A stretch of DNA of 64,000 bases from Liopterus haemorrhoidalis (GCA_963971575.1 OZ020616.1:18611535-18675534); one strand, 5' to 3'; shown: positions 24,201 through 34,263, counted from the stretch's first letter. Notes: generated by a model from the letters alone, not told the origin. Program-made: numbers and translations.

Positions 24201-24813
24201 AGAAACATAACTTACAGCGTAACAAAGAACAGCCTACAAAATGTTAATTTAAAGAGCTCTGAATGCGGCTTTATACTGTCTACTTACATAAATTCAGTAT
24301 TTGTTAAAGATTCTTTACAGGTAATCAAACTTAAAAACGGCGCAAATAGCCATCGTTGATGTGCGCCAAAATTTTTAACTAACAACTTAATTAAAAGGTA
24401 ATAATTTTAAATAAAAATATACAATTTTATATCCTGCAATTTTCTTTTCAAAATAATTGTTCTCACTGAGTTGTCCATCAGCGAGTTGACCGTCGCCGAG
24501 TAGTCGCGTTCCGAAGTGCACTCTCTTATTTTATATGATTTTAGATAGAGTCCCTCTCTGTCGCAATTTATGAATCAAACTGGACTCACTGTAGATTGAG
24601 CCCTAGGCTCAAAACAAGTCTCTTACTGATTATGCAGAAATCACAGATGGGTTACACATTTAAAGCTGCTAATATACTGACTGTTAATATGCAAAGTTTT
24701 GTCTATGTAAGTTTACAAAAGTACAGTTAAAGTTTACGATACTGACATTAAATTTGTTTCAGATAATACAGTTGTCTTATACTTTCTTTACTCTTATAAC
24801 ATCTGTTACGTAA
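13493..24813 (+). CDS. Odorant receptor B (7tm_6 family), complete
   Basis: Six-exon insect odorant receptor, 377 codons from the chosen ATG. Exons: 13493-13708, 18650-19146, 21673-21777, 21854-21956, 24545-24706 and 24763-24813. All introns are GT..AG, and the frame is open from ATG to TAA. Membrane segments in order: TM1 (KIVGVFVSTYCFIFSGLGIY), TM2 across the exon 1/2 junction (IISNFFM then VGLATFIYRL), TM3 (LLIFFVFGLAVCSFMVI), SPVYE loop and TM4, TM5 (SYVIFMQFYIATSNNCFSVY), TM6, and TM7 (QLSYTFFTLITSVT). I chose the ATG in AAAATGCTTCATCC because it has a good insect context and is shared with C. In-frame ATGs at 13439 and 13367 would add 18 or 42 residues, and the longest is blocked in C. 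The partner would be Orco, in olfactory neuron membranes. At 377 residues it is slightly short for the family unless an upstream start is used. Confidence 0.87.
14482..14723. mobile_element. hAT MITE, old copy shared by both duplicates
   Basis: Has the same ends and body as the well-bounded element at 43561-43956 (CCGTAGCAATGTTTTTGGCG at the left, GGGCGTTGTTACAGCTCT at the right). C carries it at 37527-37745, so it predates the duplication. It contains the AAGTGATGACCTAAAAAAA module. Confidence 0.65.
15270..15450 (+). pseudogene. mariner remnant (B copy)
   Basis: Contains an ATAACAACAGATGAAAC segment that reads TTDET, the first catalytic motif of a mariner transposase, followed by decayed sequence. 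C keeps about 300 bases more (38250-38560). Confidence 0.5.
15978..16444 (+). pseudogene. mariner transposase pseudogene, internally deleted (B copy)
   Basis: 15978-16214 reads as the N-terminal DNA-binding part (FCAKIGKNATETLEMLKVTY, VFEWQNRFQYGRKD) fused straight to the catalytic domain start (MLVCFFDRKGTVHQK). After a stop, 16230-16440 holds the HDNASNHRALNVREFLAKK segment, frameshifted. Shared with 40396-40845. Not functional. Confidence 0.75.
16453..18161 (+). mobile_element. hAT transposon (1.7 kb) with decayed transposase, B copy only
   Basis: TIRs CAGGGCTGTATTGG and CCAATACAGCACTG, flanked by AATATAAT (16445-16452) and AAAATAAT (18162-18169), one mismatch. Copy C still has the uninterrupted site TTCTAATATAATTGATAGCC near 40842, direct evidence of insertion after the duplication. 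The subterminal parts repeat GTATAC-rich motifs at both ends. Confidence 0.93.
16697..17866 (+). pseudogene. hAT transposase pseudogene (ZBED/ZNF862-like)
   Basis: Broken open segments run in order: 16697-16900 (WIAIAMDGASVMVGKCSGVV, the start of the RNase-H fold, ending FTWHC-stop), 16952-17143 (LGIRWVASRFKTVRAM), 17140-17427, 17438-17641, and 17641-17860 with the hAT dimerisation motif STAECERGFSLMN. Stops and frameshifts separate them and there is no BED zinc finger. The source is the element at 16453-18161. Confidence 0.85.
18650..19146 (+). CDS. Odorant receptor B, exon 2
   Basis: 497 bases from a TTTTTAG acceptor to a GTAAGT donor, ending in phase 2. Starts VGLATFIYRLKISNILEVIS and ends VEYYAKLS. 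Confidence 0.88.
19213..19608. mobile_element. hAT MITE, B copy only
   Basis: Ends CAGCGTTGCCAGAT and ATCTGGCAACACTG, with an 8-bp duplication TTGATATG (19205-19212 and 19609-19616). Copy C has the empty site TTGATATACCATCAC near 41920. Inside are mirrored AATTTCCCT motifs and no gene. Confidence 0.92.
20169..20354 (-). pseudogene. DDE transposase C-terminal fragment (Tc1-like)
   Basis: Minus strand reads NPIELIWSQLKEMHRKN, the box that follows the last catalytic residue in Tc1-like DDE transposases, then continues to a stop after MCRTCKDN. The rest of the transposase is missing. Lies in intron 2 of odorant receptor B. Confidence 0.7.
20507..20605 (+). repeat. ACCGACCGCC repeat family, short fragment
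   Basis: Contains TTACCGACTGACAATAAGGG, then the conserved GGATCTCCACGAATTGAGGT block. Truncated before the microsatellite. Confidence 0.7.
20606..21177. other. Intron 2 of odorant receptor B, remainder
   Basis: AT-rich, no gene or element boundary recognised. Confidence 0.4.
21178..21231. repeat. (GA)n microsatellite
   Basis: About 27 GA units. Reading frames through it are artefacts. Confidence 0.95.
21673..21777 (+). CDS. Odorant receptor B, exon 3
   Basis: 105 bases, acceptor TTTCAG and donor GTAAGG. The protein is identical to exon 3 of C. Confidence 0.88.
21854..21956 (+). CDS. Odorant receptor B, exon 4
   Basis: 103 bases, acceptor TTCTAG and donor GTAAGT. VSDLVKVLHSVLEIFAGSLA to MLTVE. 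Confidence 0.88.
22021..22191. repeat. Minisatellite AACTCGGCGACGCA, about 14 bp (B copy)
   Basis: About ten imperfect units (GCAAACTCGGCGAC, GTCAACTCGGC) in intron 4. An inverted short arm (GAGTTGACCGTCGCCGAGT) stands at 24475-24509, just before exon 5. The C copy has the same pair (45001-45217 and 50013-50056). Confidence 0.8.
22412..22617. mobile_element. hAT MITE in intron 4 of odorant receptor B
   Basis: Ends CAGTGGCGGCGCTAG and CTAGTGCCGCCACAG, 8-bp duplication ATACAGGG at 22404-22411 and 22618-22625. 206 bp. Contains the GATGACCTAAAAA..TCCTCACTTC module. Confidence 0.88.
23194..23580. mobile_element. hAT MITE shared by both duplicates
   Basis: Ends CAGAGTTTCTCAAACTTTTT and GTTTGGGAAACTCTG, flanked by CTCTATCC and TTCTATCC (one mismatch). 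The C copy (47790-48163) has lost its right end through a deletion. Confidence 0.8.
24050..24290. repeat. Interspersed repeat segment, also at 48640-48850 and inverted at 45670-45860
   Basis: Holds ACAGATGTCGGACTATTCG and AGAGCTCTGAATGCGGC. The inverted copy lies inside the Helitron-like element at 45598-46021. Confidence 0.7.
24545..24706 (+). CDS. Odorant receptor B, exon 5
   Basis: 162 bases, acceptor TTTTAG and donor GTAAGT. IESLSVAIYESNWTHCRLSP to NMQSFVY, the same protein as in C. Confidence 0.9.
24763..24813 (+). CDS. Odorant receptor B, exon 6
   Basis: 16 codons plus TAA after a TTTCAG acceptor, completing TM7. Confidence 0.88.
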   Translation: MIQLSYTFFTLITSVT

Positions 24814-24939
24814 ATATAAATTTAGCATTAAATAGTTAAGTACAGGAGTTCCTCGTTTAGTGCCAGATTAAAATCGTCGAAATTTCATTTAGCTGAATTT
24901 AGTAAACACTGAAACGAAAACTCAAGTATGTCTTAATAA

Positions 24940-25215
24940 TAATTTTATTGGTGTTTTAAATATACATTTTTACACATGCCAACATATGTAGGTATAAATT
25001 GAAAACTTACAATAATATAAAAGAAATTACAACAATACATTATACATACAATATACATTACAATATTAAATTAAATTAATAAAATTATCAGTCATATATT
25101 CATTAAAATTATAAAATGATTTGTGTTTAAAGTAGGTCTTTAGCTTGTTATTCAATAGTTTAATATATTAACTTTGACCATCAGGAATAGCAAAATAATA
25201 ATAAAAAAATGGATT
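24940..25215 (-). pseudogene. LINE 3' end fragment (CR1/Daphne-like)
   Basis: Minus strand ends NNKLKTYFKHKSFYNFNEY, the last residues of the same LINE family found complete at 26704-30305. Sits just outside the right edge of the B duplication unit. Confidence 0.6.
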
Positions 25216-25385
25216 TTTTCATTAACAGATTCTGAACTCGAGAGCCTTTTTCAACAATGATGTATTTTTGATAAATTGTTGCCAACTTCTTTGGACACAA
25301 ACTTTGGATTAATTTTTTCTTCATTTTTTTTTTTCTCCTCCTCATTACATTCTACAATTCTACAGAATGCATGATTTTTCATTTT

Positions 25386-26435
25386 TAGGGTTTTGTAGGT
25401 ATGACCAAAAAACCCTTATACCGTCATTTGGTCGTCTGTCTGTCTGTCTGTCTGTTCGGTAAAAATTGTAGCCAAACGGCTAAACCTAGAGAGTTGAAAT
25501 TTGGCATGCTTATACAACTCTTTGACCCGCACATAGGAAAAATACTAAAACATCTAAAAAACATATCCCCCTAAAAATATAAACAAATATGTGCTCATCG
25601 AAAAAAAAAATATTTTTTTAAATTCTGAGTAGGGTGTCAAATGAAAGCCCTTGATACGTGGATTAACGATCAAATTTTTATTTTTGCAAAATAAATTATT
25701 TTGAAGCGATTTTTGTCAAAATTGTGCAAAAAATTTTTTTTCCCACACCCTGTTGCCTAGTTGGTTTAAACTAAAAGTCTGAAAAAATTCTAAGTTATGT
25801 ACATTGCTGTGAACCGGAATAGTACAACAGGAATTTTTGATCAGATTATGTTTTTGGAAAAAAAACGCATTTTTTGTGTTTTTTTGCTAATAATGTTGAA
25901 AACTTATAGTTATATAACACGCTAAACAGTAACGTGCATCTTGGTGCAGTGGCTAAGATACTGGCATTCTGCCCAAGAAAATGATTTCGAATCCTACGAG
26001 AGGAGACAATATTATTTTTTATTTTTTTTTGCATTTTTATATTGTTTAGATTATTTTTTTCAAAATTCTAGTTATATTTTGGCAATAGTTGCATTTAATT
26101 TTTAAAAGCGTAAATTTAATAACCAGTGGAAATTGTTGAAATTATAATTTAATTCTATATTTGAATGTACACGAAATCAAAGGGGAGGAGCTATGACTAA
26201 AAACAACCAATGGAAGCCATAGGCGCAATTTTCAAAATCTTAATGAACCATTGATATAGAAAAAAAAAAAAATACTGCACATCTTTAGAAACTTAAATAA
26301 TGGTAATAGGCATTCGAATTAAAAAATTCATAAAAAAATATTTTGAAATAAAATTTGTTTTGTCATCCCAAATATTCATCATTCACTTACTAAATACCTG
26401 CAAAACCCTGAAATGTGTGAAAATTCACACTTCAC
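25386..26435. mobile_element. TIR repeat with GGGTTTTGTAGGTA ends
   Basis: Left end AGGGTTTTGTAGGTATG and right end ATACCTGCAAAACCCT are inverted relatives. Inside are a (GTCT)n tract (25433-25452) and a SINE-like block. The right 280 bases recur at 62290-62575, and the match runs past the right end, through a perfect palindrome GTGTGAAAATTCACAC, so the true boundary is unclear. Confidence 0.45.
25933..26005 (+). repeat. tRNA-derived SINE-like block
   Basis: A-box like TTGGTGCAGTGGCTAAGA and B-box like GATTTCGAATCC at tRNA spacing. Not a foldable tRNA as far as I can judge. Confidence 0.5.
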
Positions 26436-26703
26436 ATCAATTTTTTTTGATACAATTTCATAATATTTAATTGCCTTAACCTCTTTATTAAATTAAATAA
26501 TGTTACCACACGCTGAACTTTGTTCTTTGTGGGTCTAGTCCGAAAGGGCTATGTTATTATTAATAACTATGTAATATATATTATAGTTATTTCTTAAATA
26601 ATATGTATTGTATATATGAACATGTAGAAATAATGTATAAATTATTGTATATTTATAAATATATGTGTTTTTAATAATAATAAAAAATTAATTAAAATTA
26701 AAA

Positions 26704-26977
26704 TTAATTAATATATTCATTAAAATTATAAAATGATTTGTGTTTAAAGTAGGTTTTTAGCTTGTTATTGAATATATTATAAGACAAACATTTAATTTTG
26801 TCGGGCAAGATTTTATAAAAGTGAATACAATAATAGTTTTTAGTGTACCTTGCACAATTGACACGAGGGTAGGCCTTATTAAATGTCCCGTAATTATGTC
26901 CCCTCTTGTCCCGTAATTATGTATTTCTTGCTGAAATGTATAATTATCTTTGTTGAGATTAATTTAATTCAGGTAAT

Positions 26978-27046
<69 letters not shown>

Positions 27047-28725
27047 CGACGATAACGTCATTAGTCCCAGTTCAATAAAATATTTTCTGCAATCTTGTCG
27101 ATAGTTCAGATTACAAATGACTCGAACAACTCGTCGTTGCAAACGGAAAATTCGTTGAGCATGTGTGGAGTGTCCCCATGCCAGTAAGGCATAATTGATG
27201 TGAGATTCAAATAGCGCATGGTAGGCAGTTACTAGAATCTTCCTGGGAACATTAGATTGTAGGCCTCTTATGCAATATATGGATCTACATAATTTCATAG
27301 CTAATGCTTCCACATGACTTTCCCAACTGAGATTGGCTCCAGTGGTAACCCTAAAAAAAGTCACAGGATTTTGACTACTGTTCTCAGGTACTGATCGTAG
27401 TGAAAAAAGCATTTGTTTGGTTTTAGCGTCATTCAGCCCTAATCTATTTGCCAAAAACCAGTCTTGTGCATCAATTTTAGTTGATATGTTTTCGTTTTTC
27501 ATGTACTCAAAACTAGTGTACTGATTAAGCAGAGTGGTGTCATCTGCATACAATATGGTTTTAGCATTGTTAATAAAATGTGGCAGATCATTTATGTACA
27601 CCAAAAACAATAATGGACCGAGTATGGAGCCTTGAGGTACTCCAAAATGGATTTCTCGCTCATTAGATTTAATATTGTTTGCCCAAACATATTGTCTTCG
27701 GTTCGATAAAAAGGAATTGACTAATTCGGAGCTGTCTACACAAATGTTGTAGCAAGACAGTTTTTGAATTAAAAGGTTATATTGCACACAGTCAAAGGCC
27801 TTAGCAAGATCAAAAAACGTGGCCGTACTATAGGATCCATTTGTGAAGCCAGCTGTCACAAAATGCATTAATTTCAAGATGGCTGTCGTTGTAGATTTTC
27901 CATTTCTAAAACCAAATTGACTTCTATTGAACAAACCATACTTCTCAAAATCTTCGAGTAACTGCTTAAATAGTATTTTCTCTAAAATTTTTGAAAAAAC
28001 GGGGGTAAGTGAAATGGGTCTAAAGTTGCTCAAATCTTCTTTGTTCCCCTTTCCTTTATAAATATGTATTACTTTTGTTAATTTTAGAGCTGACGGAAAA
28101 TTATTTGATTTTAAAACTATATTATAAAGTTTACATAGTGGAGCAATTAATACATCTTTAATCTTTTTTATTAAAAATGTACTTAGGTTGTACGCATCTA
28201 GACTTTTGCTGTTAGTAAGCATTTCTATGGCATGTCTGACTTGATTGTGTGTAACCTCTTTAAAAGAAAAGGAGGGTATATTCAAGTCATTTGTGACTGA
28301 TTTCACAATATTAATCGGGTCAATACTACTAGGTGGTAAACTATGATTTATGGTAACTGAGATGTTTGCAAAAAAGTTATTTATCTCATTACATGATTTA
28401 AGATCACAACAATAGTCCACAGAGTTTTCGACTTGTTGTTCGAGTCACTTATGAATTGACAGTTTGCTTCAATTTTACTTGCTTTAATTTGCCTCCGGTA
28501 TATATTTCTGCATTTGTCTCTTAAGGCCTTGTTTTCGTGAGTGAAATTCTGAAAATAATATTCTTGGAAAAACTGGGCTATGCCTCTAAGGCGCTTTATG
28601 TCGTCATTGAACCATTTAATTTTATTGTTGTTTTTAGTTTTCAGATAAGTTCGTTTTTCTGAAAATGCGCTGTTAAATATCGTGACAATTTGATTTATAA
28701 AGCTGTCAGCAATTGTTTCACAATC
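26704..28725 (-). pseudogene. CR1/Daphne-like LINE, reverse transcriptase part
   Basis: Minus strand, long open stretch 26969-28420 with the reverse transcriptase boxes in order: FRPISLTPVFSKILEKI, SQFGFRNGKSTT, FFDLAKAFDCV, GVPQGSILGPLLFLVYIN and the catalytic YADDT. Upstream (28436-28725) the linker reads WFNDDIKRLRGIAQFFQEYY after a frame break. The last part (26704-26960), after a TA microsatellite, ends YYCIHFYKILPDKIK and FYNFNEYIN-stop. Broken by the microsatellite and by the LINE at 28722, so it cannot make a full protein. Confidence 0.88.
26979..27045. repeat. (TA)n microsatellite grown inside the LINE frame
   Basis: More than 30 TA units at the place where the LINE protein reads SLYIY, which normally codes for tandem Tyr-Ile. 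The expansion creates a long artificial YIYI stretch. Confidence 0.9.
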
Positions 28726-29456
28726 AGTTTGAGCATCATTTCCAAAAATCCACTCAGTACGTTAGATATATGCTACCTAAACTTAGCAAATCTTGTTTTA
28801 TATTAAAAAAACTTAAAGATATGGTTTGTTCTGATATACTTAGAACTGCTTACTTTGGAACTTTTCACGCAACAATGAGCTATGGCATTTTGTGTTGGGG
28901 AAGTTCCTTTGAATCCTCAAAGGTTTTTGTACTTCAGAAACGTGCTCTTTGCATTATAGCTAGTGCCCCCTTTAGATCATCTTGCAGATCCCTTTTTCCT
29001 GTTTTGTCTATATTAACTCTTCCATCTGTTTATATATTAGAAGCTGTAATGTTTCTTAAAAATAATTCGCACCTTTTCGCTACCAATTCTGACTTTCAAT
29101 CTTATAATACCCGCAGTAAACACTCAATTGTATGTCCCTCTCATAGTTCTGCACTGTACAGTAAATGTCCTCACTATATGGCTTTAACATTATTTAACTG
29201 TGTACCACCTGCATTAAAGTCAATAACGTCCAGTAGAGCATTTAAATTAAAATTTAGACATTTTTTACAATCCAACTGTTTGTATAGCAGACAGGAATAT
29301 TTACACCATAAGGGCTAATATTAAATTATGTAATCTCCTAACTGTACTATTTGTTAAATTTATTTGTATTGTTTAACTCATGTGGTTTCAATTTATATTG
29401 TACGTGTCATCTTGACTAAACCACAACATTTCTGTAATGTGTTTTTGGTTGAATAC

Positions 29457-29489
<33 letters not shown>

Positions 29490-29490
29490 G
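28722..29490 (+). pseudogene. 5'-truncated LINE inserted in the minus-strand LINE
   Basis: Plus strand, open from 28713 to 29318, is the C-terminal end of a non-LTR reverse transcriptase (AYFGTFHATMSYGILCWGSS, then LQKRALCIIASAPFRSSCR). It ends in an ATT-repeat tail at 29459-29490. It separates the endonuclease half (29672-30305) from the reverse transcriptase half (26704-28725) of the older LINE. Confidence 0.85.
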
Positions 29491-29671
29491 GGGTTTGTCA
29501 GGTCTTGACAAGCGTCCACTAATCTCAAACTTCAGCAACCTTTTGAGCCGCGTCATACTAGAGACTAGTGGAGCTAAATACACACGACTGCATCCCAAAC
29601 CCTGGCGATACTTTTATTATTATTATTATTATTGGCGATACGATTATTATTATTATTATTATTATTATTTT
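29491..29671. repeat. Duplicated ATT arrays with an unassigned 120-bp block
   Basis: Two (ATT)n runs (29611-29632 and 29643-29671) separated by GGCGATAC, plus a short unique block. Consistent with tail slippage or a second small insertion. Confidence 0.6.
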
Positions 29672-30305
29672 ACTAGATAAAAATTCATAGAAATTTAACA
29701 GTCCTTCCTCTGTTACGGGACGATAAGATTTTACAGTTTTAACTGAGGAATCAACTGCCTGAACAATCGTTCTGTACATACCAATCCCACTATGGTCTGA
29801 AAAGGAATTTTTTACTTTAAATAAAATATCATTATCATTTACTATGTTCGAGAAAATATTGTCCAAGCAGTTTTTGCCCCTTGTGCTAAATGTCACCAAT
29901 TTCTGCAGATCAAAAGCACGTAAGGTATCGTGTAACAGCAGGGAATCTGAATCCTCTTTGTTGGATTTTACGTTAAAGTCTCCTCCAATGATAACATCGT
30001 AGGATGGATTTAATGTACGCAAAGCATTATCTAAAATTTCAATACATTTATTGAGATCTCCGTACGGGAATCTATATATATTAATCACTACAGTCTTTAT
30101 CGAGAGGAGCAGAATGCCCACTATTTCACAATCCTTTTCAAAAGATAAACTATTAATATGGTCCAAAATTTTGTATTCTAAATTTTGTAATAAAGTTGTA
30201 CTTCCATAAATTACAACCCCTCCGTTTTTGTACATTTCCCTGCAAAAAAAGGTGACACATGTAAAGTTCTTAACAATATATTCTTTACAAATGAAATCCG
30301 ACGCG
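29672..30305 (-). pseudogene. Same LINE, AP-endonuclease part
   Basis: Minus strand reads KNGGVVIYG, then DVIIGGDFNVKSN, then NCLDNIFSNIVNDN and FSDHSGIG, the conserved APE endonuclease motifs of LINEs. The N-terminal part is missing at about 30300 (5' truncation). Confidence 0.85.
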
Positions 30306-30560
30306 CAATTTGAGGGGAGGGGGCAGAAGACAAAAATATTTAAATTATAAATAAGGTTCTCACTTCTTAATTACAAGTGATGATCTAAAAAAAGATCCTC
30401 CTCGCTTTTGGCATACAAGTGATGACCTAACAAAATAAAAAGGTTCTCACTTCTAAAATACAAGTGACGACCGAGACGAACAAGGTCCTCACCTCTATTT
30501 TAACAAAAACGCCGTAACAAACAACCACATGTTTTTGGAGTTCTTGGGGCCGGCTCAAGC
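30306..30560. repeat. Repeat block with CACTT..AAGTGATGACCT modules
   Basis: Three or four copies of the CTCACTTCTAAAATACAAGT / GTGATGACCTAA module found inside several hAT MITEs here. No clear element ends. 30561-31280 shows nothing else. Confidence 0.5.
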
Positions 30561-31282
30561 CTCTGAGCCTCCCATATAAATACCTTTCCGGTTCTCTGTC
30601 AGACAAGTTAGACAAGTGATGAAAATGAAAAACAGAATGATAAAAAGATTCTGGAAAACAAGACAATATTCTTCCTAAAAAGATGTGATAATAGTCATAT
30701 TCGCCTATACCAGTTAGCAGTAAACGTTTTTGCGTGTTTAGACTGGTAAATGGAACGAGTTTACCTGTAATAATAACTGAATTCGGGTAATGTAGCTACA
30801 CTATAATTATATGAGCTACATATTCATAATTCCTCAATTTCCTTAACTCTAATAATCCTCTATTTTTAAATAATTATAGTGATTTATATAAAAGTTTTAT
30901 AAAAAGTTACTGAATAATTTTGATAATTAATCAAAGGTTATCCGGGCATTGATGTTTCATTATGAGTTTAGAAATAAAAGATAAAGTAACGAATTCAATA
31001 TGAGCAACTATTCGAGATATTGATACAAAATCAAACGCCAAACCATTTTTTAATTGAGGTGCAGACAGGTATTAGATAACTTTTTTTAACAATTGTTGTA
31101 TTCTAAACTATTTTGATCATTAAAATCGACAAAACACACACACAAACACGCACACATACATACACAAACGGGCGCCGGTAACATGTAAGGAGCCTTTGGG
31201 CAATAAGTTTTATGGCGCATTGCATGACTGAAACCCACTTTCGACGTGTGCGCACCACAATTGCACAGATAACCATTACAAA

Positions 31283-31403
31283 CTTATGGCGTATTCGATT
31301 GGACCACTCTAGAATTGCTCTGCGAGCGAGCAAATGACGTCATACTCTATCCAAGTTTTACTAGCGAGCGCGCCAGAGCAACTCCCAATCGAATAAGTTC
31401 TTA
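31283..31403. repeat. Imperfect 120-bp palindrome
   Basis: TATTCGATTGGACCACTCTA on the left mirrors CCCAATCGAATAAG on the right, and TTGCTCTGCGAGCG mirrors CGAGCGCGCCAGAGCAA. A foldback MITE is possible. Confidence 0.6.
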
Positions 31404-31512
31404 TTATTGTTATTATTAATTATTTAAAAGTACAGTGATTTCCTTGCGTAAACAGTGCAGAATAATAATGTATAATTTTTATTATTTTATTTATTATTGC
31501 ATTTGTATATTT

Positions 31513-32620
31513 AAACACAAAAGAGTTAGGTAAAGAGAGACAGAGCGCAGTCAAACTGACAAACAAAATGAAAGAGAAAGACAGACGACCAAAAATAAAT
31601 AGAGAGAGATAGAGAGAACAGAGACATAGAATACAATGAAAGATGGTCAGACAGAAAATCAGAACACAGAGGAAGATATAATAGACAGATAGACGGATAA
31701 ACGTACAGGCAGACGGAAAGAGAGAAAAACATAACCTATATGACAGTCACACAGACAGATAAAGTAGTATTTTCATACCAGACGACGTACATCACAAGGA
31801 AACGCATTATTATATCAATATATTTGAATATGGTGTGCCTCGTCTGTTAAAAAAAATTACTAAAAATATACAAACATTAAACAGATAGACAGAGATAGAG
31901 TTACAATCAGACAGACAGACATATAGGTAGACAGAAAGAGATAGAGACCAATAAGTGTTTCGAAAAAAAGACTTAGAGATTAGACAGAAAGGGAGAATGA
32001 CAGACAAAAAAAAACATAATCAGATATCTAAAGAGAGAGAAAGAGAAACAAATAGGAAGAAAGAGTGGACAGATAATTAGAGAGACATATAGGCAGAAGG
32101 AACTAGAAACAGAATATCGGGCAGACAGAAAGAGAGATAAACTGATAGACAGAAAGACAGTTATAGAGATATACAGACGGACAGACATACAAGCAGACAG
32201 AAAGAGATACAGGCAGACAGTCACATAATTAGCAAGATAAATTGACAGGAAAAAGGAATAGAGACCAAGAAATAGAGAGAAATAGATAGAGAAACTGGCA
32301 GGCAGACAGGGAGACGGAAAGAAATATAGACAGGCAGACAGATAGATATAAACAAATAGAGAGAAAGAGAGGCAAACAAATAGCCAATAAATCGAGAAAG
32401 ATATAAAGGTAGACAAAGAGATATAATTATAAGTATAGTTATAAGACATATATAAGATATGTAAGATAAAATAAAGACAGATAGTCAGAAGAAGAGCAAG
32501 ATGGACAGACACACAGACAGATAGATGGTCAGACAAACAGATAGTCGGTATGAAGTGAGAAATAAATAAACAACCAGATGGACAGAAAGAGGGACAAAGT
32601 CACACAGACAAACATGTCAA
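31513..32620. repeat. Degenerate purine-rich GACAGA repeat (C copy)
   Basis: C counterpart of 9147-10137, slightly longer, marking the left edge of the C unit. Confidence 0.85.
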
Positions 32621-33104
32621 GTGTAAGTATTCACAGATTAGAATTTTAAAACACATATATAATATATGCATGATGCACATTCTTTTGAAATATTCATAAT
32701 ATTGTACAAATAATTAAAATGACATAAAATTGTTCATGTATTGTTCATTTGTTTTTTATTATATTAAGAGCATTTGCTAGGAAGCAAAAATAGTACCATA
32801 TTAAGCTACTAAGTCTGTTTGAATGTTAGTATGGTAATATTGTCACATGGGTGGTTAGATGGAAATCCAACTCCTGGTTTTAACAATACAATTTATTAAA
32901 TAATTATCAAATTTACAGTGTTATTGTATGATTGAATTTATTCATGGAGTTGGGGAAGTCTTTAGTCCATACCGTGTTGGTCGGAATCGGCTTGGACCTA
33001 TCTCCGAGGCGGGGGTTGCCCATCAGGGAGTCGGCGAGCCTGGAGAAACCTTCTCCCACTCACATGCTACTGCTGTTTGGCTCACTAGATGGGTAACCGA
33101 CGAG

Positions 33105-33330
33105 TTCATCGAAAATCAATTCATCGAAAATCAATTCATCGAAAATCAATTCATCGAAAATCAATATATCGAAAATCAATTCATCGAATATCAATTCATC
33201 GAAAATCAATTCATCGAAAATCAATTCATCGAAAATCAATACATCGAAAATCAATTCATCGAAAATCAATTAATCGAAAATCAATTCATCGAATGATCAA
33301 TTCATCGAATCGTCAATTCATCGAAAAAAA
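33105..33330. repeat. 15-bp minisatellite, left arm
   Basis: 15 units of TTCATCGAAAATCAA with single-base variants, the last three degenerate. As 15 is a multiple of 3, frames stay open on both strands, but this is not coding. Confidence 0.95.
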
Positions 33331-33662
33331 ATATTTTGCAAATATTTAAGAGGAATGCCGAGGGGATCGGAAAGTCAAAAAAGCAGTGGTCATTAAAAGT
33401 ACACAGACTAGGAAATAATTACATAAATTTATTAATATAAAAATATGGTTTAAAAAAAGGTAAATAAATTGACATAGTGTTTGAATATAAATAAAGAAAA
33501 ATAATAAGAAAACAAATAAAATTTTTGTTTTTGAGGTTTAATAAGACAGGTTATGGGCAATTGCACGCAAGTAATTTTTATAAATTCATACACAATGATA
33601 CGCATTTTAATTGGGCTAATATGGGGGAAAATAAAGTACTATGCATCTAAAAACAAGGTAAT

Positions 33663-34006
33663 TAGGTTAGGTTTAGTTAGTAAAAGTCTATAACCGAGCG
33701 GAGCGAGTTACCCATCTTCTAGTTTAAGGACAAAGCACAATTTTAGGTTAGGTTAGGTAGGGTTTTGTTAGAAGAAGCCGAGCGAAGCGAGCTACCCATC
33801 TCCTAGTTTAATGTCAAAACACTATCATAGGTTAGGTTAGGTTAGTAAGGGTTTGGTTAGAAGAAGCCGAGCGAAGCGAGCTACCCATCTTCTAGTTTAA
33901 TGACAAAACACTATCTTAGGTTAGGTTAGGTTAGTAAGGGTTTGGTTAGAAGAAGCCGAGCGAAGCGAGCTACCCATCATCTAGTTTAATGACAAAACAA
34001 ACTCAC
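33663..34006. repeat. About 87-bp tandem repeat with TTAGG runs
   Basis: Four units, each starting (TTAGG)2-3 and containing CCGAGCGAAGCGAGCTACCC and CTAGTTTAATGACAAAACAC, in the core of the foldback element. Confidence 0.9.
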
Positions 34007-34189
34007 ACTAACATAACAATGCCACCTGTTTAGAATCACAAAAATATTATAATATCACAATAATAGACCAAGTATGATAGTTATTTAATAAGTGTAGTCT
34101 GTCAACTTTTATTGATCACTGCTTTTTTGGCTTTCCGATCCCCTCGGCATTCCTCTCAAATATTTACAAAATATATATATATTTTTTTT

Positions 34190-34263
34190 TTTCGATGAAT
34201 TGACAATTCGATGAATTGATCATTCGATGAATTGATTTTCGATGAATTGATTTTCGATGAACT
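34190..34263. repeat. 15-bp minisatellite, inverted right arm
   Basis: About five units TTCGATGAATTGATT, the reverse complement of the left arm unit. Confidence 0.92.

Noticed and set aside
26969..27045. Natural YIYI C-terminal tail of the LINE protein
   Set aside because: It is a TA microsatellite; the true C-terminal part is found further on at 26704-26960.
33105..33330. CRISPR-like array of short repeats
   Set aside because: There are no unique spacers; it is a contiguous 15-bp minisatellite in an insect genome, forming one arm of a foldback element.
32928..33349. Proteins with IENQF or HRKSI repeats on both strands
   Set aside because: They arise because the 15-bp unit is a multiple of three and lacks stops; no start context, partner exon or conservation.
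33663..34006. True telomere or subtelomere junction
   Set aside because: The TTAGG runs are only two or three units long, embedded in an 87-bp repeat within a transposon, with host sequence on both sides.
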